Position numbers and translations under genes: made by a program
Shown: positions 61,689 through 64,000 of the stretch, piece by piece
How the letters are laid out: each line of letters opens with the position of its first letter
Position numbering within the stretch: the first letter of the stretch is position 1
The notes under the pieces: generated by a model
Told to the model about the DNA's origin: nothing
Seen by the model: only the letters and a program-made list of their open reading frames with translations
The model's database searches: none
Assembly (NCBI RefSeq): GCF_024297185.1
Contig: NZ_JANCTD010000002.1
Span: forward strand, 310,001 to 374,000
Reading direction: 5' to 3'
DNA length: 64,000 bases
Source: Lewinella sp. JB7
GTDB taxonomy: Bacteria > Bacteroidota > Bacteroidia > Chitinophagales > Saprospiraceae

Positions 61689-62627
61689 ATGGGTAAAGAA
61701 CCCCTGAAAACCATCATCATCGGCTCCGGTCCCGCCGGATACACCGCCGCCATCTACGCCGCTCGCGCCAACCTCAGCCCCGTCCTCTACACGGGTCGGG
61801 AACCCGGCGGACAGCTGATGATTACGACGGACGTCGAGAATTTTCCCGGCTACCCCGATGGCGTTATGGGTCCCCAGATGATGGAAGACCTGAAGAAGCA
61901 AGCCGAGCGCTTCGGTACGGAGATCAAGTACGAACTCATCGACCGGGTCGACTTCGACGGCGACGTGAAGAAGGTATACACCGAAGGGGGCGAAGAAATT
62001 CAGGCGCACTCCGTCATCATCTCTACCGGAGCAAGTGCCCGCTGGCTCGGCCTCGAAAGTGAACAGCGCCTGGCTAACCAGGGCGTTAGTGCCTGCGCCG
62101 TATGTGACGGATTTTTTTACCGCGGCAAGGAGGTAGCCATCGTCGGTGCCGGCGACTCCGCCTGTGAGGAGGCGCTCTACCTGAGCAACCTTTGTCCGAC
62201 GGTCCACATGCTCGTGCGCCGCGATGAGATGCGGGCCTCCAAGATCATGCAGGAGCGGGTCAAGAAGCAGAAGAACATCAAAATCTACTGGAACACCGAA
62301 ACGGAGGAAATTCTCGGTGAAACCGAAGTGACCGGCGTGCGGGTACGCAACAACGTGACCGACGAGGTCCAGGAGATTCCCATCGCGGGCTTCTTCGTGG
62401 CCATCGGTCACATCCCGAACACCAAGCTCTTCAAAGGCGTGCTGGAAATGGAAGATACGGGTTACCTGGTGCATAAGCCGGATTCCACCCACACGAACGT
62501 TCCGGGAGTTTTCGTCAGCGGCGACGCGGCGGATCACGTATACCGCCAGGCGATCACCGCCGCCGGCACCGGGTGTATGGCGGCGCTGGACGCGGAGCGC
62601 TACCTCGGCCAGCAGGGCATCATATAA
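61689..62627 (+). CDS. trxB: Thioredoxin-disulfide reductase
   Basis: A 312-residue FAD/NADPH flavoenzyme that reduces thioredoxin. The FAD motif is IIIGSGPAGYTAAIYAARAN, the redox motif is SACAVCDGFF (Cys136 and Cys139), the NADPH motif is VAIVGAGDSACEEALYLSNL, and the FAD C-terminal motif is GVFVSGDAADHVYRQAITAA. Length is typical. Start at ATG 61689; a short upstream extension to 61665 is not needed. It is convergent with folD; the two stop codons directly touch. Confidence 0.95.
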   Translation: MGKEPLKTIIIGSGPAGYTAAIYAARANLSPVLYTGREPGGQLMITTDVENFPGYPDGVMGPQMMEDLKKQAERFGTEIKYELIDRVDFDGDVKKVYTEGGEEIQAHSVIISTGASARWLGLESEQRLANQGVSACAVCDGFFYRGKEVAIVGAGDSACEEALYLSNLCPTVHMLVRRDEMRASKIMQERVKKQKNIKIYWNTETEEILGETEVTGVRVRNNVTDEVQEIPIAGFFVAIGHIPNTKLFKGVLEMEDTGYLVHKPDSTHTNVPGVFVSGDAADHVYRQAITAAGTGCMAALDAERYLGQQGII

Positions 62628-63500
62628 TTACTTACGCTGACTCGCCTTCAGGGTATTCATCAGCAGACTGACCACCGTCATCGGGCCTACCCCGCCCGGG
62701 ACGGGGGTCATGGCGCTCACCTTATCCTTTAGTCCGACGTAGTCAACGTCCCCCGCTAAGCGGTAGCCCCGGGGGCGACTGCTGTCGTCGACCCGGTTAA
62801 TGCCGACGTCGATGATGACCGCCCCATCCTTCACCATGTCCGCCGTGACCATTTCCGGAATTCCGATGGCCGCGACAATGATATCCGCCCGGCGGGTGTG
62901 CTCCGCCAGGTCTTTGGTGCGACTGTGGCAGAGGGTGACCGTGGCGTTGCCGGGATTGTTCTTCCGGCTCAGGAGGACCGTCATCGGGGTACCGACGATG
63001 TTCGAACGACCTAGTACGACGACCTCCTTACCGCTGGTCTCAATACCGTAGCGCTCCAGCATGACCATGATCCCGTTGGGCGTGGCGGGCAGATAGGACT
63101 CCAGTCCGAGGGTCATGCGACCGATATTGACCGGCGTGAAGCCATCTACGTCCTTACGTGGGTCGATGGCCAGATTGATGGCGTCCTCGTCGAGGTGATC
63201 GGGCAGGGGAAGCTGGACGATGAAACCGTCGACGTCGGGATCCTCGTTGAGTTCCCGTACGATGGACAGCAGTTCCTCCTGGGTGACGCTGGCGGGTCGC
63301 CGGATAAGACTGCTCCGAAAACCCACCTCTTCACAACTGCGTACTTTATTGCGAACGTAGACCTGACTGGCGGGGTCCTCCCCCACCAGCACCGCCGCTA
63401 AGTGGGGTACCTTGCCCGCGGCAAGCCGAATGGCATCGACGTCGGCCTTTAGTTCCTCCTTAATTGTCTTAGCCAGGGCTTTTCCGTCCAATACTTGCAT
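62628..63500 (-). CDS. folD: Bifunctional methylenetetrahydrofolate dehydrogenase/cyclohydrolase
   Basis: A 290-residue cytosolic enzyme for one-carbon metabolism converting 5,10-methylene-THF to 10-formyl-THF. Signatures are LAAVLVGEDPASQVYVRNKV with the catalytic Lys/Tyr region, DVDGFIVQLPLPDHLDEDAI, PATPNGIMVMLERYGI, VVVLGRSNIVGTPMTVLLSR and TPVPGGVGPMTVVSLLMNTL. The length fits FolD. A TATCTTTG promoter box lies 19 nt upstream on the minus strand. The gene is convergent with trxB. Confidence 0.95.
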   Translation of the reverse strand: MQVLDGKALAKTIKEELKADVDAIRLAAGKVPHLAAVLVGEDPASQVYVRNKVRSCEEVGFRSSLIRRPASVTQEELLSIVRELNEDPDVDGFIVQLPLPDHLDEDAINLAIDPRKDVDGFTPVNIGRMTLGLESYLPATPNGIMVMLERYGIETSGKEVVVLGRSNIVGTPMTVLLSRKNNPGNATVTLCHSRTKDLAEHTRRADIIVAAIGIPEMVTADMVKDGAVIIDVGINRVDDSSRPRGYRLAGDVDYVGLKDKVSAMTPVPGGVGPMTVVSLLMNTLKASQRK

Positions 63501-63519
63501 TCCTTTTCGCGTTTTGCGC

Positions 63520-63527
63520 CAAAGATA
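63520..63527 (-). promoter_or_regulatory. Bacteroidota -7 box of folD
   Basis: TATCTTTG on the minus strand, 19 nt before the folD ATG. Divergent from the CUB-domain gene. Confidence 0.55.
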
Positions 63528-63554
63528 GCCCCGGCTTTTCCTTACTTGCAGCGT

Positions 63555-64000
63555 ATGTCGCAGAATTACCTCCGTGGTCTTTACCTAATGATCTGTTGCG
63601 TGTTCGGAGCGCCGTCCTTCGGACAGGAGGTACTGATCACCCAGGGGGGTACCGTCCGCCAGTGTGGAGGGACCTTCATCGACGGCGGCGGGATCGACGG
63701 GGATCACGCCTTCGCCGGCACCCGGGAGACCATAACCATCTGCTCCGACAACCGCGACCCGGAAAATTCACACGTGGAACTCAATTTCACGGTTATTGAT
63801 TTACGGGGCACGCTCACCATACATAACGGAAGCAACGATCAGGCGCCGGTCCTGACCGAAATTACCGCCGACAACAACTCCGACCGGATCCGGGTGGCGG
63901 CTACCGCCGCCAACGTAAGCGGTTGCCTGACCGTGGTCTTCACGAGCGCCGGTCGGAAGGCGGGTTGGGAGGCGGACATCGGCTGCGTGGCGGCCTGCCA
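63555..64000 (+). CDS. Secreted CUB-domain protein (N-terminal part; runs off window)
   Basis: From the ATG at 63555 the frame is open to the window end (148 codons). A signal peptide (MSQNYLRGLYLMICCVFGAP, then SFGQ) is followed by a beta-sandwich resembling a CUB domain: VLITQGGTVRQCGGTFIDGG, ITICSDNRDPENSHVELNFT, LRGTLTIHNGSN, GCLTVVFTSAGRKAGWEADI and a trailing CVAAC. In Bacteroidota such domains often begin very long surface or secreted adhesins with repeated modules and a type IX secretion tail. The C-terminus is not seen. Confidence 0.75.
   Translation, partial: MSQNYLRGLYLMICCVFGAPSFGQEVLITQGGTVRQCGGTFIDGGGIDGDHAFAGTRETITICSDNRDPENSHVELNFTVIDLRGTLTIHNGSNDQAPVLTEITADNNSDRIRVAATAANVSGCLTVVFTSAGRKAGWEADIGCVAAC

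Overview
The window reads as a chromosome segment of a high-GC (roughly 60 %) member of the Bacteroidota, most likely a marine Saprospiria/Lewinella-type bacterium (the family is a guess). Support comes from several TAnnTTTG -7 boxes (the Bacteroidota primary promoter), many lipoproteins, a futalosine-pathway mqnD, MiaE, a GroEL with a Gly-Met tail, and many sulfatases and glycan-active enzymes. No rRNA, tRNA, CRISPR array, phage or transposase gene was seen.

Region 1 (1-9.5 kb): a truncated mechanosensitive-channel-type membrane protein and a secreted barrel-like protein precede a sugar-catabolic cluster: D-galactonate dehydratase (dgoD), an ACS-type MFS sugar-acid transporter, a GH117 lipoprotein, an S1 sulfatase and a GH79-like glucuronidase. 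Region 2 (10-16 kb) is the strangest part. Two tandem arrays of structured, non-coding repeats with spacings quantised at 47 and 98 bp flank a secreted ricin-type lectin gene. A truncated paralogue of that gene sits just after the second array, next to a lower-GC HAD-type gene. Region 3 (16.9-27.2 kb) is accessory metabolism: PNPOx-like flavoprotein, amidohydrolase, esterase, a broken pectate-lyase-like gene, two more sulfatases and a PhoD-like phosphatase. No susC/susD pair is present, so the three sulfatases, GH117, GH79 and lyase remnant form a scattered sulfated-polysaccharide set rather than a canonical PUL.

Region 4 (27.4-37.5 kb): ZIP transporter, two Tat-exported ferritin-like proteins with a shared terminator, an SDR plus a three-gene biotin-dependent acyl-CoA carboxylase operon (probably isoleucine/propionyl-CoA metabolism), a PQQ-type sugar dehydrogenase lipoprotein and a HEIGH metalloprotease. 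Region 5 (37.6-64 kb) is largely housekeeping: glgP, miaE, tmk, C-terminal processing protease, RluA- and RluF-type pseudouridine synthases, mqnD, fructose-bisphosphate aldolase, a GT2 glycosyltransferase, ribBA, yebC, galK, a TlpA-like thioredoxin, purL, groESL, a GbsR-type regulator, trxB, folD and the start of a CUB-domain protein.

Most noteworthy: (a) the 47/98-bp arrays, whose second block is a strict A-B-A-B higher-order repeat, with their associated duplicated lectin gene; (b) a TIR-like/TPR/SDR fusion protein translationally coupled to thymidylate kinase; (c) a RibBA whose GTP-cyclohydrolase half has lost its zinc cysteines; (d) a dispersed 20-bp GC-rich intergenic motif; (e) a 10-bp inverted repeat upstream of groES. 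Start codons were moved downstream of the longest open frame wherever a signal peptide, lipobox or family N-terminus indicated it.
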